From contig UQTW01000013.1 of NCBI GenBank assembly GCA_900544115.1, forward strand, positions 1-64,000: a stretch of 64,000 bases of DNA, in the 5' to 3' direction. Shown here piece by piece: positions 35,349 through 43,817 of the stretch. The position numbers and the translations under genes were made by a program. Each line of letters starts with the position of its first letter. Positions within the stretch are counted from its first letter, which is position 1. This stretch comes from an uncultured Collinsella sp. (GTDB taxonomy: Bacteria > Actinomycetota > Coriobacteriia > Coriobacteriales > Coriobacteriaceae). The notes beneath the pieces were generated by a model. The model was not told the DNA's origin. It saw only the letters and a program-made list of their open reading frames with translations, and did not search any database.

Positions 35349-37817
35349 CTATTCGCTAGCGCCTTCGCTGTCTTCGCGGTCACTGGCAAGCATTGCCGCG
35401 CCGGCGACCGTTGTCGCCACGGCGGCAGCGGCGAGCCCGGCGGCAACGCCAGAGCCGTCGCCTGTGTCGGCGAGTTTTCCGCCCGAGCTCTTGCCCTTGC
35501 CGTTCTTGTCGGAGCCGCCTGCGTTGGAACCCGTGCCACCGTCGGTGCCGGTGCCGCCTGCACTGCTCGAAGCCGTCACGGTAAAGCTTGCGGCTCCGTC
35601 GCTGGCGAGCGTGTAGTTCTGCGCCGCGTCGCCCAAGAGACCGTTCACGCGCACCCAGTACGTTCCTGCGGCAAATGTTTCGCCCTCGGCCATTGCCGTG
35701 CCCGGAGCGCCGTTCGCGTCGTGCACAAACTCGAGCTGGGCCGTGCAGGCATCGGTTTCGAGCTTGCCCTCGAGTTGTGCCGCAATCTTGGCGCGCACGT
35801 CCTCGCCGGCCTTAAGGCCCTCGAGCCCCTCAAAATGGGGCGTCAGCGCGCGCGGGTCGATATCGATGGGCACGGAACCCTGCAGCCCCGTAACGGTCTC
35901 GTTGCCCAGGGCGTCGACATCCACATATTCGATGGCAAACGCATGGCCCGAAGCCGCCACGTTGAGTACGTTGCTGCTGTCGACAAGGCGGAAATGGCCC
36001 TCGCCAACGGTCTTGCCATCCTGGAGCGAGGCATCGCTCAGCGAGTCGCCGTACGTCATGCGCATGCGGGTCGGGAGGCAGCACGAAGCCGACTGCGTGT
36101 GCTTCGTATCGTAATTGTAATTGCGCTGGTAGATGCTCCGGGCCAGCGCCGCATCAACAAAGTCGGATGCGATGATGCCAATGTGCTTGAGGTAATCTGA
36201 CTTTGTATCCTCGATGCCGCTGGGATTGATGTACGGGCTCTTGTACAGATGCTCGTTGACTACTCGCGCTGCGGTAAATGGGTTGCTTCCTTGCTTGTGA
36301 TTCGTGCAGCTGGTGTAGTTGATAGACCAGCAGCGCTCCAGGACTTGCTCCTTGGCCCCGTTATCGTCCTCGACATCTACCTCGTTGCGGGTGAGCTTGG
36401 CCGTTTCCTGCAGGGCCATATCGACCCAGCTGATCTTGTCGGTTCCGGTGCATTCGTAATGGTCCTGGGCATATACCTTGGTGCAATAGGCTTTTTTGTC
36501 GCCTGTTTCCCCTGCGGCTTCAAAGCCTTGCGCGTTTTGGACGAGACACATAGAGGAGCTGCTGGGGTGTGTTGCGATTTTGTTGTCCCATTCGGTTAGG
36601 TCGAGGCCCCACGTGTGGCCGCTTACGCTGTCGCCGGCGAGTCCAAATCGGCGCAGCAGGACGATCTTTCCGCGCACCTCGTTCAGTGTGGGAACGCGGC
36701 TCGACGTATAGAACAGTTTGGGGTTGTCGTCCAAAACCTTGGCGAAAGCCGTCGTAAGGCTCTCGTCAGTAGCCTCGTTGTTGCCTCGGGATACAAGCAT
36801 GATGAGCGCTTCTGACGGATTTTCGTTCAAAAACTTTTTGAAGTAGCCAACGACATCGGAGAGATGCATGAAGTGTCCGTCTTTTTTGAGCAGGTAGCAA
36901 CTTCCATGGTCGATGCCGGGGTCGTTGCCTTTTCCGAGTCGGATATCAAAATAGCGAATGCCTTCGAGCAACTGCGTGGGGATGTAGTCCTGCTGGCACT
37001 TTGCTTGCGAGGATTGGGGTTCGGTGTCGTTGTCCACGCTGCAAGTTCCCGAATCGTGCGTGCCCGGGATGCTCAGCTCGTCGAGGTACTTGTTGCCTTC
37101 GACGTGGCTCATCCAACATGGTCCGTCGACGTAGCTGCTATACGTGGTCCAGTCGATGCTGCTAACTGTGGCATTGGTCTTGTCCATGCTGTAGCCGACA
37201 AGCTCGAGCTCCCACGGAATGGAATATTTCTTTTGGCAAATCTTGTTGTTGTCTTGGTCTTTGCCTTTCGATTCTATGGCAAGGTAGTTAATACCGTTTT
37301 TCGTGTATATGCGGTCTCGAATAATATAAGTTCCGTCGAACTGGCGGTCGAACGTATAGGCGCGGCTGTCCTTATGGTCGTACTCGCCACTCCATACGTG
37401 GATGACCTTTCCATCTTTGTCCGAGTCGCCATCGACCGACCAAATGCTGTAGCCCGTCTTCTTGTGCTCTTCTAAATTGAGCAGGGTGCGGATGGCATAC
37501 CAGTTTGTGCCGTCTGCATCGGTCCCTACGTGCTCAAGGATGAGCTTGCTGGACGTGCCGTCATTAAACAGGTGGCAGACGTTGCCGATGACGTTGCCGT
37601 CTTCGTTGACGCTCGCGGTGCGAAAATAGCCCGCGGGGCGAAGGCGAATGACGAAATTGTCGAGGGTGGCCGCTGACTCGGCCGTGCCGTCCGCAAAGGC
37701 TGTCCGCGGGCTAATGCCCAGCGTGGCGGTTTCGGGCAGGCTTGCAAGTGGCGACAACGCCGCGAGTCCAAGGCCCAGCGTAAACGCTCGGCGACTGATG
37801 GCATGATGTTCGGTCAT
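35349..37817 (-). CDS. Tat-exported, wall-anchored PI-PLC-like phospholipase
   Basis: Encodes 822 residues. The start has a twin-arginine signal (SRRAFTLGLGLAAL, residues 8-21). Residues about 50-210 look like a beta-trefoil (ricin-like) carbohydrate-binding region with repeated tripartite strands. The PI-PLC X domain begins near 245: LSIPGTHDSGTC supplies the first catalytic His, and YFDIRLGKGNDPGIDHGSCYL the metal/phosphate site and second His. A beta-sandwich region and a Gly/Ser linker follow. The end has a sorting signal: LADTG (781-785), a hydrophobic segment and an acidic tail, so a sortase probably links it to peptidoglycan. GGAGG precedes the ATG. Likely substrates are phosphatidylinositol or its glycans, host or bacterial. 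Confidence 0.85.
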   Translation of the reverse strand: MTEHHAISRRAFTLGLGLAALSPLASLPETATLGISPRTAFADGTAESAATLDNFVIRLRPAGYFRTASVNEDGNVIGNVCHLFNDGTSSKLILEHVGTDADGTNWYAIRTLLNLEEHKKTGYSIWSVDGDSDKDGKVIHVWSGEYDHKDSRAYTFDRQFDGTYIIRDRIYTKNGINYLAIESKGKDQDNNKICQKKYSIPWELELVGYSMDKTNATVSSIDWTTYSSYVDGPCWMSHVEGNKYLDELSIPGTHDSGTCSVDNDTEPQSSQAKCQQDYIPTQLLEGIRYFDIRLGKGNDPGIDHGSCYLLKKDGHFMHLSDVVGYFKKFLNENPSEALIMLVSRGNNEATDESLTTAFAKVLDDNPKLFYTSSRVPTLNEVRGKIVLLRRFGLAGDSVSGHTWGLDLTEWDNKIATHPSSSSMCLVQNAQGFEAAGETGDKKAYCTKVYAQDHYECTGTDKISWVDMALQETAKLTRNEVDVEDDNGAKEQVLERCWSINYTSCTNHKQGSNPFTAARVVNEHLYKSPYINPSGIEDTKSDYLKHIGIIASDFVDAALARSIYQRNYNYDTKHTQSASCCLPTRMRMTYGDSLSDASLQDGKTVGEGHFRLVDSSNVLNVAASGHAFAIEYVDVDALGNETVTGLQGSVPIDIDPRALTPHFEGLEGLKAGEDVRAKIAAQLEGKLETDACTAQLEFVHDANGAPGTAMAEGETFAAGTYWVRVNGLLGDAAQNYTLASDGAASFTVTASSSAGGTGTDGGTGSNAGGSDKNGKGKSSGGKLADTGDGSGVAAGLAAAAVATTVAGAAMLASDREDSEGASE

Positions 37818-37860
37818 AACTCCTCCATTCGCAGGGTGCGGTTATGCACTCATTTTGGTC

Positions 37861-37903
37861 ACTATACTGCCCAGACGTTTAAAGACGCCGGTTTAATCGT
37901 CTG
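37861..37903 (-). promoter_or_regulatory. Predicted promoter and operator-like palindrome of the PI-PLC-like gene
   Basis: On the minus strand TATAGT (37861-37866) is a good -10; a weak -35 (GGCGTC) lies 17 bases upstream. CAGACGTTTAAA and TTTAATCGTCTG (37872-37903) form an inverted repeat with 11 of 12 pairs and 8-base spacing that covers the -35 and spacer, so a repressor or activator site is likely. Confidence 0.5.
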
Positions 37904-38025
37904 CGCGGCGCTATAAATCGGCGGGCGGACGTGTTGGGATGCTTGCCCATTTTGTGTCGCCACCGCGCTTGGGGGAGTGGTTTTGGTGCCCGGCGCCTTT
38001 GCGCTCGTTAGCTACCGGCATAAGA

Positions 38026-38055
38026 AAGGGAGGGCCGGTGATGCGGCCCTCCCTT
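38026..38055 (-). terminator. Terminator after the first lipoprotein gene
   Basis: Perfect 12-bp stem AAGGGAGGGCCG/CGGCCCTCCCTT; on the minus strand it is followed by TTTCTTA. The rest of the 308-base gap up to 37818 holds the PI-PLC promoter and nothing coding. Confidence 0.75.
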
Positions 38056-38125
38056 GGTGCGAGGCGCTGGGCCACCGTCGCTTGCTTGCGCTGCGCCCAT
38101 GTTTCCCGTTGCGCTCGCCAGTCGC

Positions 38126-38719
38126 TTAGCGCTTGATCTCGATATCGTCGAGCTTGACGTCCATGGCCTCAGTCTTGGCCTTGGCGATGTCATCGGCAAA
38201 TTCCAGGGACTTCATCATGGCTTCGACGGCGTCCTTGTGCTCCTCGACGTTGTCGATGCGCACGTACACGCTGCCGCCCTCAACGTCGGTGAAGTACTCA
38301 GTCGTTACGCCGCCCGAGTGCGTGAAGTAAGCACTGCGCCAGGTCTTGCCGTTGTATTTAACGGGGTCGCTTTCGGTCCATCCGGAGTTGGCCTTCCACT
38401 TTGCCTCGTAGTCGAACAGCTCGTCGGCGTTCTTGTCGGGGTCGAAGACAGGAATGAAGCGGTCGCTCGCGTGTTCGCTTTCGGTGAACTTAAACTGGGC
38501 CCTGTCGGCCGTGTCGCCGGCAACGTCGGTAATCTCGACGCCCTCGGGGACCTCGACCTTAAACCAAATGAAGTCGGTCCTCATATCCACGGCTGACTTT
38601 TCTGCTCCGCCGCCACCGCTGCTGCCGGTAGCGCCACCGCTTCCGCCACAGCCCACCAGGGCAACCGCGGCAAAGAGGCTGATGCAGAGGGTGAGAATCG
38701 CTAAGGCCTTCTTTTTCAT
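38126..38719 (-). CDS. Lipoprotein, paralogue of the next gene
   Basis: Encodes 197 residues. A lipoprotein signal peptide ends in a lipobox (ALVGCGGSGG, Cys24). A Gly/Ser linker and one beta-rich domain of unknown function follow, starting TDFIWFKVEVPEGVEITDVAGD. It shares the same plan and many identical segments with the 38950-39549 gene (FIWFKVE.PEGV, NGKTW or NGRTW, FTDVE.GSVYV), so the two arose by duplication. The role is unknown; presumably it is attached to the outer face of the membrane. GAGGACACGACC precedes the ATG. Confidence 0.75.
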   Translation of the reverse strand: MKKKALAILTLCISLFAAVALVGCGGSGGATGSSGGGGAEKSAVDMRTDFIWFKVEVPEGVEITDVAGDTADRAQFKFTESEHASDRFIPVFDPDKNADELFDYEAKWKANSGWTESDPVKYNGKTWRSAYFTHSGGVTTEYFTDVEGGSVYVRIDNVEEHKDAVEAMMKSLEFADDIAKAKTEAMDVKLDDIEIKR

Positions 38720-38792
38720 GGTCGTGTCCTCCTCGATCTGTAACCGCCCATGGATTACCTGCCTTTACTGTACGCGCGAGCGGCTCGTTCGG

Positions 38793-38810
38793 GTGGGCCA
38801 TGTGTCCCAT
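38793..38810. repeat. 18-base repeat upstream of the first lipoprotein gene
   Basis: GTGGGCCATGTGTCCCAT; the same 18 bases occur at 39747-39764 upstream of the paralogous gene. Confidence 0.6.
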
Positions 38811-38861
38811 TCTGGGGGTCGGATTTGCGCCGACAAGTGGCAATATGCGCTGGTGTAAAGA

Positions 38862-38890
38862 GGGGAGGGCCGATGCCATCGACCCTCCCC
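38862..38890 (-). terminator. Terminator-like hairpin after the second lipoprotein gene
   Basis: Stem GGGGAGGG/CCCTCCCC with an inner CGATG/CATCG pairing; on the minus strand it is followed by TCTTTAC. Confidence 0.65.
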
Positions 38891-38949
38891 GGGGTTGGGT
38901 GCCCGTTGTTTTAATGGGGCATGTGCGTGTGGGCGTGTGCGGGGTTCCG

Positions 38950-39549
38950 TTACTTGATCTCGATGCTCGAAATCTCGGCTTCGCGTGCCTCGGCAACTGC
39001 CTTCGCCATGTCATCGGGGAACTCGATGGAGTTGAGGAGCGCCTCGGCTTCTTTCTTATGCAGATCGAAGTTCGAGATGAGGACGTAGACGCTTCCCGGC
39101 TCAACGTCGGTAAAGAGGAGGGTTGAGACGCCGCTGTTGTCCTCGTACGTTCCGACGAGCCACGTCCTGCCGTTATACTCGACGGACCCGCCATCCTTCC
39201 ACTGGAACGTATCACCTTTCTTTTCTGCCTGGTCGGCGTGGGATTCCTCTGCCGTCAGCGCTGTTTTCCAAACGGGGATAAAGCGATCGGCCGAGGCGTT
39301 CTCGTCTTCGGGGAAGGTGAGCCGGACCCTGTCGGCATTCTTGCCGGCGGAGTCGCTTACGCCGACGCCCTCGGGCATCTCGACCTTAAACCAGATAAAG
39401 TCGGTCTTCTTGGCGACGGGGGCCTTTTCCTTGCTCTCGCTCTTGGAGGCGCTGCCGCCGCCCGATGCGCTCCCGCCGCAGCCGACAAGGGCAAACGCGG
39501 CAAAGAGGGCGATGCAAAGGGAAAGGATCGATAGGGTCTTTTTCTTCAT
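38950..39549 (-). CDS. Lipoprotein, paralogue of the preceding gene
   Basis: Encodes 199 residues. The signal peptide MKKKTLSILSLCIALFAAFALVGCGGS is near-identical to that of its neighbour, with the lipid-acceptor Cys at 24. The linker is Lys/Ser-rich instead of Gly-rich. The same domain follows (KTDFIWFKVEMPEGVGV), ending in ISSIEIK. AAGGAGGA precedes the ATG at 39549. Each copy has its own terminator, so they are probably expressed separately. The ligand or partner is unknown. Confidence 0.75.
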   Translation of the reverse strand: MKKKTLSILSLCIALFAAFALVGCGGSASGGGSASKSESKEKAPVAKKTDFIWFKVEMPEGVGVSDSAGKNADRVRLTFPEDENASADRFIPVWKTALTAEESHADQAEKKGDTFQWKDGGSVEYNGRTWLVGTYEDNSGVSTLLFTDVEPGSVYVLISNFDLHKKEAEALLNSIEFPDDMAKAVAEAREAEISSIEIK

Positions 39550-39925
39550 GGTGGCGTCCTCCTTGTCTGCCAGGGACATCGTGTGCCGCGGATCGCTGGG
39601 GCAACGGTTACGCATGCACGTGACGCCTTTGTTTACTGTGCGGTTATTCCTCCATTCGTCGTCCGGTGCCGTGATGAGCTTGCCCCAACATAGGGCTCCT
39701 TACCTATATGTATGCCCCAGTTGCCGCTGCCCGGAAGTCTCGAAAGGTGGGCCATGTGTCCCATGTTTGCGGTGCCGACGCCTATCGTTCGTCATAGTAA
39801 TCCGCGATGGCCAGGTGCGCTGACGCTCGAGTACTTATGGGCTAGACTTAGCAGCATTACGTGATCGATGCGGTCGGTCGGCGGTTTCCACCCGACCGAT
39901 GTATATGACTTGAAGGTGCATGTGT
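39550..39925. other. Divergent intergenic region between lipoprotein and fchA genes
   Basis: A 376-base gap. It contains the GTGGGCCATGTGTCCCAT repeat (39747-39764), a likely fchA promoter at 39820-39848, and a hairpin CGGTCGG/CCGACCG around 39869-39898 in the fchA leader. No coding sequence is seen. Confidence 0.45.
39820..39848 (+). promoter_or_regulatory. Predicted promoter of fchA-folD
   Basis: CTGACG (39820-39825) and TAGACT (39843-39848) with a 17-base spacer, about 75 bases before the fchA ATG. Confidence 0.5.
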
Positions 39926-40558
39926 ATGAGCCAAGAGATGATGGACAAGACCTGCCGCGGGTTTGCCGAGGCGCTTGCCGCGCGCGAGCCGGTGCCCGGC
40001 GGCGGCAGCGCGAGCGCCTTTGTGGGTGCGCTGGGCGCCTCGCTGTGCGGGATGGTCGCGCGCTACGGCGCGACCAACCCCACGCTTGCCGATCGCGCGG
40101 ATGACCTGACGCGCGCGTTTGCCCAGGCTGATGAGCTGGCCCAGGAGCTTGTCGAGTTGGTTGCCGAGGACGTTCGTGCCTATGGGCAGGTGTCCGCGGC
40201 GTACGGTATTCCGCGTGACGATCCGGCTCGAGCGACCGCGATTCAGGATGCGCTGCATGTGGCCGCTATGCCGCCGTATCGCATTATGGATGCCTGCGGG
40301 CGTGCACTGGCGCTGCTCGAGGACATGGCCGACAAGGGTTCGCGTCAGCTGCTGTCCGATGTGGCGTGCGGCGCCGTGTTCTGCCGTTCCGCTATGCAGG
40401 GCGCGAGCTTGACGCTCTTTGCCAACACCACGTCCATGAAGGACCGGGCGCGCGCCGAGGAGCTCGAGACCGCGTGCGATGAGCTGCTCGACACGTGGTT
40501 GCCGCGCGCCGATGCGCTGGCGCGCCGCGCCGCCGACGCTGCAAGGAAGAGAGGATAG
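39926..40558 (+). CDS. fchA: Methenyltetrahydrofolate cyclohydrolase / cyclodeaminase family protein
   Basis: Encodes 210 residues of the FTCD-C/FchA family, which converts 5,10-methenyl-THF to 10-formyl-THF or removes ammonia from formimino-THF. The glycine-rich folate loop PVPGGGSASAFVGALGASL is characteristic. The C-terminal half is all helical (FCRSAMQGASLTLFANTTSMKD). The ATG at 39926 follows AAGGTG. No formiminotransferase or histidine degradation gene is near, and folD follows after 2 bases, so the cyclohydrolase role is favoured. Confidence 0.88.
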   Translation: MSQEMMDKTCRGFAEALAAREPVPGGGSASAFVGALGASLCGMVARYGATNPTLADRADDLTRAFAQADELAQELVELVAEDVRAYGQVSAAYGIPRDDPARATAIQDALHVAAMPPYRIMDACGRALALLEDMADKGSRQLLSDVACGAVFCRSAMQGASLTLFANTTSMKDRARAEELETACDELLDTWLPRADALARRAADAARKRG

Positions 40559-40560
40559 CC

Positions 40561-41415
40561 ATGGCTGAACTGCTGAAGGGTGCTCCCGTTGCTCGCGCGC
40601 TGACTGAGGAACTTGCTGCTCGCTGCGCAGCCCTGCGCGAGCGAGGCGTTGTTCCGACGTTGGCTATCGTGCGTGTGGGTGAACGCGAGGACGACCTATC
40701 CTACGAGCGCGGTGCGCTCAAGCGCTGCGAGAAGGTTGGCATTGAAGCTCGCCGCGTTTTGCTTTCTGCCGATGTTTCGCAGGACGAGCTGTTGACGGCC
40801 ATCGAGGACATCAATACCGATTCGTCTGTTCATGGCTGCCTGATGTTCCGCCCGCTGCCCGCCGGCCTTGACGAGGACGCGGTTGCCGCAGCGCTCGATC
40901 CTGCTAAGGACGTTGACTCTATGACGCCGGCTTCGCTGCTCACCACGCTTTCGGGGCGCGGCGAGGGTTTTGCCCCCTGCACAGCCGAAGCCGTGCTTGC
41001 TTTGCTGGATCATTACGGCGTTGAGCTGGATGGAGCTAAGGTTGCTGTGGTCGGGCGCTCGCTGGTGATCGGGCGTCCTGTTGCCGCCATGCTTACGGCG
41101 CGCAATGCGACCGTGACGACGTGCCATACGCATACGCGCGACCTTGCTGCCGAGTGCCGTGCTGCCGACATTGTGGTTGCGGCCGTTGGACGCGCGCGTA
41201 CGATTGGCGTGGATGCGGTTCGCGAGGGCCAGACGATCATCGATGTTGGCATTAATTGGGACGAGGCCGCTGGCAAGCTGGTGGGTGACGTCGATTCTGA
41301 TGCTGCGGAGCCGGTCGTTAACGCCATCACGCCCGTGCCGGGCGGCGTGGGCGCTGTGACGACGGCGATTCTCGCCAAACACGTGATCGAAGCGGCCGAG
41401 CGTGCATCGAAATAG
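40561..41415 (+). CDS. folD: FolD-type methylenetetrahydrofolate dehydrogenase, probably without cyclohydrolase activity
   Basis: Encodes 284 residues with the FolD fold: KDVDSMTPASL, VVGRSLVIGRPVAAML (NAD(P) site), ADIVVAAVGRA and the C-terminal ITPVPGGVGAVTTAIL. Bifunctional FolD needs a lysine four residues after a conserved Tyr (YVxxK) and the Gln of VQLPLP. Here the segments read SYERGALKRC, with Ala52 at the lysine position, and MFRPLP, with Phe96 at the Gln position. D119 is kept. The dehydrogenase should work while the cyclohydrolase step is probably lost and done by FchA, encoded directly upstream. AGAGAGGAT precedes the ATG at 40561. Confidence 0.88.
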   Translation: MAELLKGAPVARALTEELAARCAALRERGVVPTLAIVRVGEREDDLSYERGALKRCEKVGIEARRVLLSADVSQDELLTAIEDINTDSSVHGCLMFRPLPAGLDEDAVAAALDPAKDVDSMTPASLLTTLSGRGEGFAPCTAEAVLALLDHYGVELDGAKVAVVGRSLVIGRPVAAMLTARNATVTTCHTHTRDLAAECRAADIVVAAVGRARTIGVDAVREGQTIIDVGINWDEAAGKLVGDVDSDAAEPVVNAITPVPGGVGAVTTAILAKHVIEAAERASK

Positions 41416-41447
41416 GCGTTTTGGGCTGTTTGAGGGGTTAGTTCTAT

Positions 41448-41692
41448 ACCCCGTGGACAAAAAATGCCAAATATGAGTACTGTTGCCAAGATAGTCACAT
41501 ATATTTTAGGTCAAATAGGCTCTCTAACGATATTTATTATCGATAGAGAGCCTATTTTATTGGACCTATGAGGAATTACATCATCTAATTTTTGAACAAA
41601 TGTAGGCTTTCGACACCCATGCGTAGCAAAATTGCTGTTACTAAATTGGTGACAGTACTCATATTTGGCATATTTTGACCACAGGGGTTGCC
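41448..41692. repeat. MITE-like element with long terminal inverted repeats
   Basis: AT-rich insertion-like segment. The outer repeats, roughly 41448-41488 and 41651-41692, pair over about 40 bases with few mismatches. The left arm contains TGCCAAATATGAGTACTGTT, and the right arm the complement of TGCCAAATATGAGTACTGTC. Inside lies a second near-perfect 20-bp hairpin (41513-41532 with 41538-41557). No transposase is encoded. A short minus-strand open frame crosses it but has no coding signs. It fits a non-autonomous element; the target duplication is unclear. Confidence 0.65.
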
Positions 41693-41769
41693 AGCGCCGT
41701 GGTTTCGCCCTTTCTGCGCCGAAGCGATACACTGTTATCGTTTGATTTCTTCGCTCAAGGAGGATGCGC

Positions 41770-43293
41770 ATGCCGTGCACAACGATTTTGGTTGGTAAGA
41801 ACGCGAGCTACGACGGTTCGACGTTGGTTGCCCGCAACGAGGACTCGTCCAACGGGGTGTTTGAGCCCAAGCGCATGCGCGTGGTGCATCCCGACGAGCA
41901 GCCACGTGTCTACACGAGTGTCCTGAGCCGCCTGACCGTTAAACTGCCCGATAACCCCATGCGCTACACGAGCGTCCCCGATGTTGTTCCGGGCCACGGC
42001 ATCTGGGCCGAGGCCGGCTTCAACGAGCTCAATGTGGGCATGTCTGCAACCGAGACGCTCACCACCAACGAGCGCGTTCGCGGCGCCGACCCGCTCGTCG
42101 ACTACGTGCCCGCCAAGGGCAACGAGGACGAGGACGGCTATGTTCCGGCGCAGCCCGGCGGTCTGGGCGAGGAGGACATGGTGACCCTGGTGCTGCCATA
42201 TGCCAAATCCGCCCGCGACGGCGTACGCATTCTGGGTGACCTGCTCGAGCGCTATGGCACCTACGAGAACAACGGCATCGCCTTTAGCGACGTGGACGAG
42301 ATCTGGTGGCTCGAGACCATCGGCGGCCACCACTGGATCGCCAAGCGCGTGCCCGACGACGCCTATGTGACCATGCCCAACCAGCTGGGTATCGATAGCT
42401 TTGACCTGGATGACGCCGAGGGCGCCCAGGCCGATCACATGTGCTCCGCCGACCTGCGCGCTTGGATGGCCGAGTGGCATCTGGACTTGACGCTGGGCGT
42501 TGAGGGCGACGGTCCGGCGACGGTCTTCAACCCGCGCGAGGCCTTTGGCTCGCACAGCGACAGCGACCATGTCTACAACACGCCGCGCGCGTGGTACATG
42601 CAGCGCTGCCTTAACCCCAGCGATGTGTGGGACGGTCCCGAGGCCGACTACACGCCCGAGAGCGATGACATCCCCTGGAGCCGCGTGCCCGAGCGCAAGG
42701 TGACCATCGAGGACATTAAGTACGTGCTTTCGAGCCACTACCAGGGCACGGAGTACGACTGCTACGGCAGCAAGGGCACGCCCGCCACACGCGGCGCCTA
42801 TCGTCCCATCGGCATCAACCGCAACAGCCAACTCGCCGTACTGCAGCTGCGTCCCTATGCGCAGCCGGCCTACTGCGCCGTGCAGTGGATGGCCTTTGGC
42901 TCCAACTCGTTTAACGCGCTCGTGCCGCTGTACGCCAATGTCGAGACCATGCCCGAGTACTATGCCGACACGCAGGCTCGCGTGACGTCCGAGAACTTCT
43001 ACTGGGCCAACCGCCTGATCGGCGCCTTGGCCGATGTTCGCTTCCACGAGTGCGGTCGCGCGGTCGAGGACTACCAGGAGAAAGTCGGCGGCATGGGCCA
43101 CAAGCAGATTCACGATGTTGACGCTGTCGTAGCCGTTCTGCCCGAGGCCGAGGTGCCTGCCGAGCTTGCACGCGCCAACGAGGCCTTTGCCGAGCTTGTT
43201 CGCGTGGAGACCGATGCTCTACTGGGCAAGGTGCTCTACACCACGAGTTGCGCCATGAAGAATTCCTTCGCGATGAACGACAACGTGAGATAG
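41770..43293 (+). CDS. C69 family dipeptidase (PepD type)
   Basis: Encodes 507 residues of an N-terminal nucleophile hydrolase that cleaves dipeptides. The start MPCTTILVGKNASYDGSTLVARNEDS puts the nucleophile at Cys3, exposed after removal of the first two residues, and carries the ARNED motif. WWLETIGGHHWIAKRVPDD and FGSHSDSDHVYNTPRAWY are typical of the family. There is no signal peptide, so it is cytosolic. The ATG at 41770 follows AAGGAGG with good spacing. It is likely used in peptide fermentation. Confidence 0.9.
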   Translation: MPCTTILVGKNASYDGSTLVARNEDSSNGVFEPKRMRVVHPDEQPRVYTSVLSRLTVKLPDNPMRYTSVPDVVPGHGIWAEAGFNELNVGMSATETLTTNERVRGADPLVDYVPAKGNEDEDGYVPAQPGGLGEEDMVTLVLPYAKSARDGVRILGDLLERYGTYENNGIAFSDVDEIWWLETIGGHHWIAKRVPDDAYVTMPNQLGIDSFDLDDAEGAQADHMCSADLRAWMAEWHLDLTLGVEGDGPATVFNPREAFGSHSDSDHVYNTPRAWYMQRCLNPSDVWDGPEADYTPESDDIPWSRVPERKVTIEDIKYVLSSHYQGTEYDCYGSKGTPATRGAYRPIGINRNSQLAVLQLRPYAQPAYCAVQWMAFGSNSFNALVPLYANVETMPEYYADTQARVTSENFYWANRLIGALADVRFHECGRAVEDYQEKVGGMGHKQIHDVDAVVAVLPEAEVPAELARANEAFAELVRVETDALLGKVLYTTSCAMKNSFAMNDNVR

Positions 43294-43392
43294 GGATTTC
43301 CCGTCGATCGAATAGCGCTTAAACGCTTTGTCGCTTTCACTCAATCTTGGGTACAAGAACGCCAATGCAGTTGTTTGTGATTGGAGACAACC

Positions 43393-43809
43393 ATGGTTAT
43401 GAAACTCGATCAGCTTGTTAACGGTGCCATTAACGTGGGCTTCGGCGCCGCCGCCGTTGCCGTCGAGGGCGGCAAGAAGGTTCTCGACGACCTTAATACC
43501 AAGGGCGAGCAGGTACGCAAGGACGCCGGCGCCCCCGATATCGCCCGCAGTGTGTCCGACATGTTCGAGCAGGCCGGTGGCACCATCTCCGACCTGACCG
43601 AGCGTCTGGGTATGCAGGGCGAGACCGCGGCCCAGCGCGTGCTTGACGAGCTCATCCTTGCCCGCGTCCGCGTTATGTCCGCCCCCGAGCGCACGGCCTT
43701 CCTGGCCCATGTGCGCGACATCGTCGATTCGGTCGAGGACAACGTGACCTCGGTGCCCGTCGAGTCCGTTGAGCCCGACGATGCGAAGGATACCGAAGAG
43801 GCCGAGTAG
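43393..43809 (+). CDS. Phasin-like helical protein
   Basis: Encodes 138 residues, largely alpha-helical and charged. A short apolar N-terminal stretch (VNGAINVGFGAAAVAVEGGKK) is followed by VLDDLNTKGEQVRKD, the kind of motif seen in phasin-like proteins. The tail is acidic (EPDDAKDTEEAE). It ends 8 bases before the UbiB-family gene, an arrangement often seen for these two families. No polyhydroxyalkanoate synthase is in the window, so granule binding is not implied. TTGGAGA precedes the ATG at 43393. Confidence 0.6.
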   Translation: MVMKLDQLVNGAINVGFGAAAVAVEGGKKVLDDLNTKGEQVRKDAGAPDIARSVSDMFEQAGGTISDLTERLGMQGETAAQRVLDELILARVRVMSAPERTAFLAHVRDIVDSVEDNVTSVPVESVEPDDAKDTEEAE

Positions 43810-43817
43810 CAGCGCAG

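Noticed and set aside
41511..41780. A minus-strand open frame of 89 codons across the MITE-like repeat
   Set aside because: It follows the repeat arms and hairpin, has no ribosome site and runs into the promoter of the dipeptidase gene; its codons show no coding pattern.
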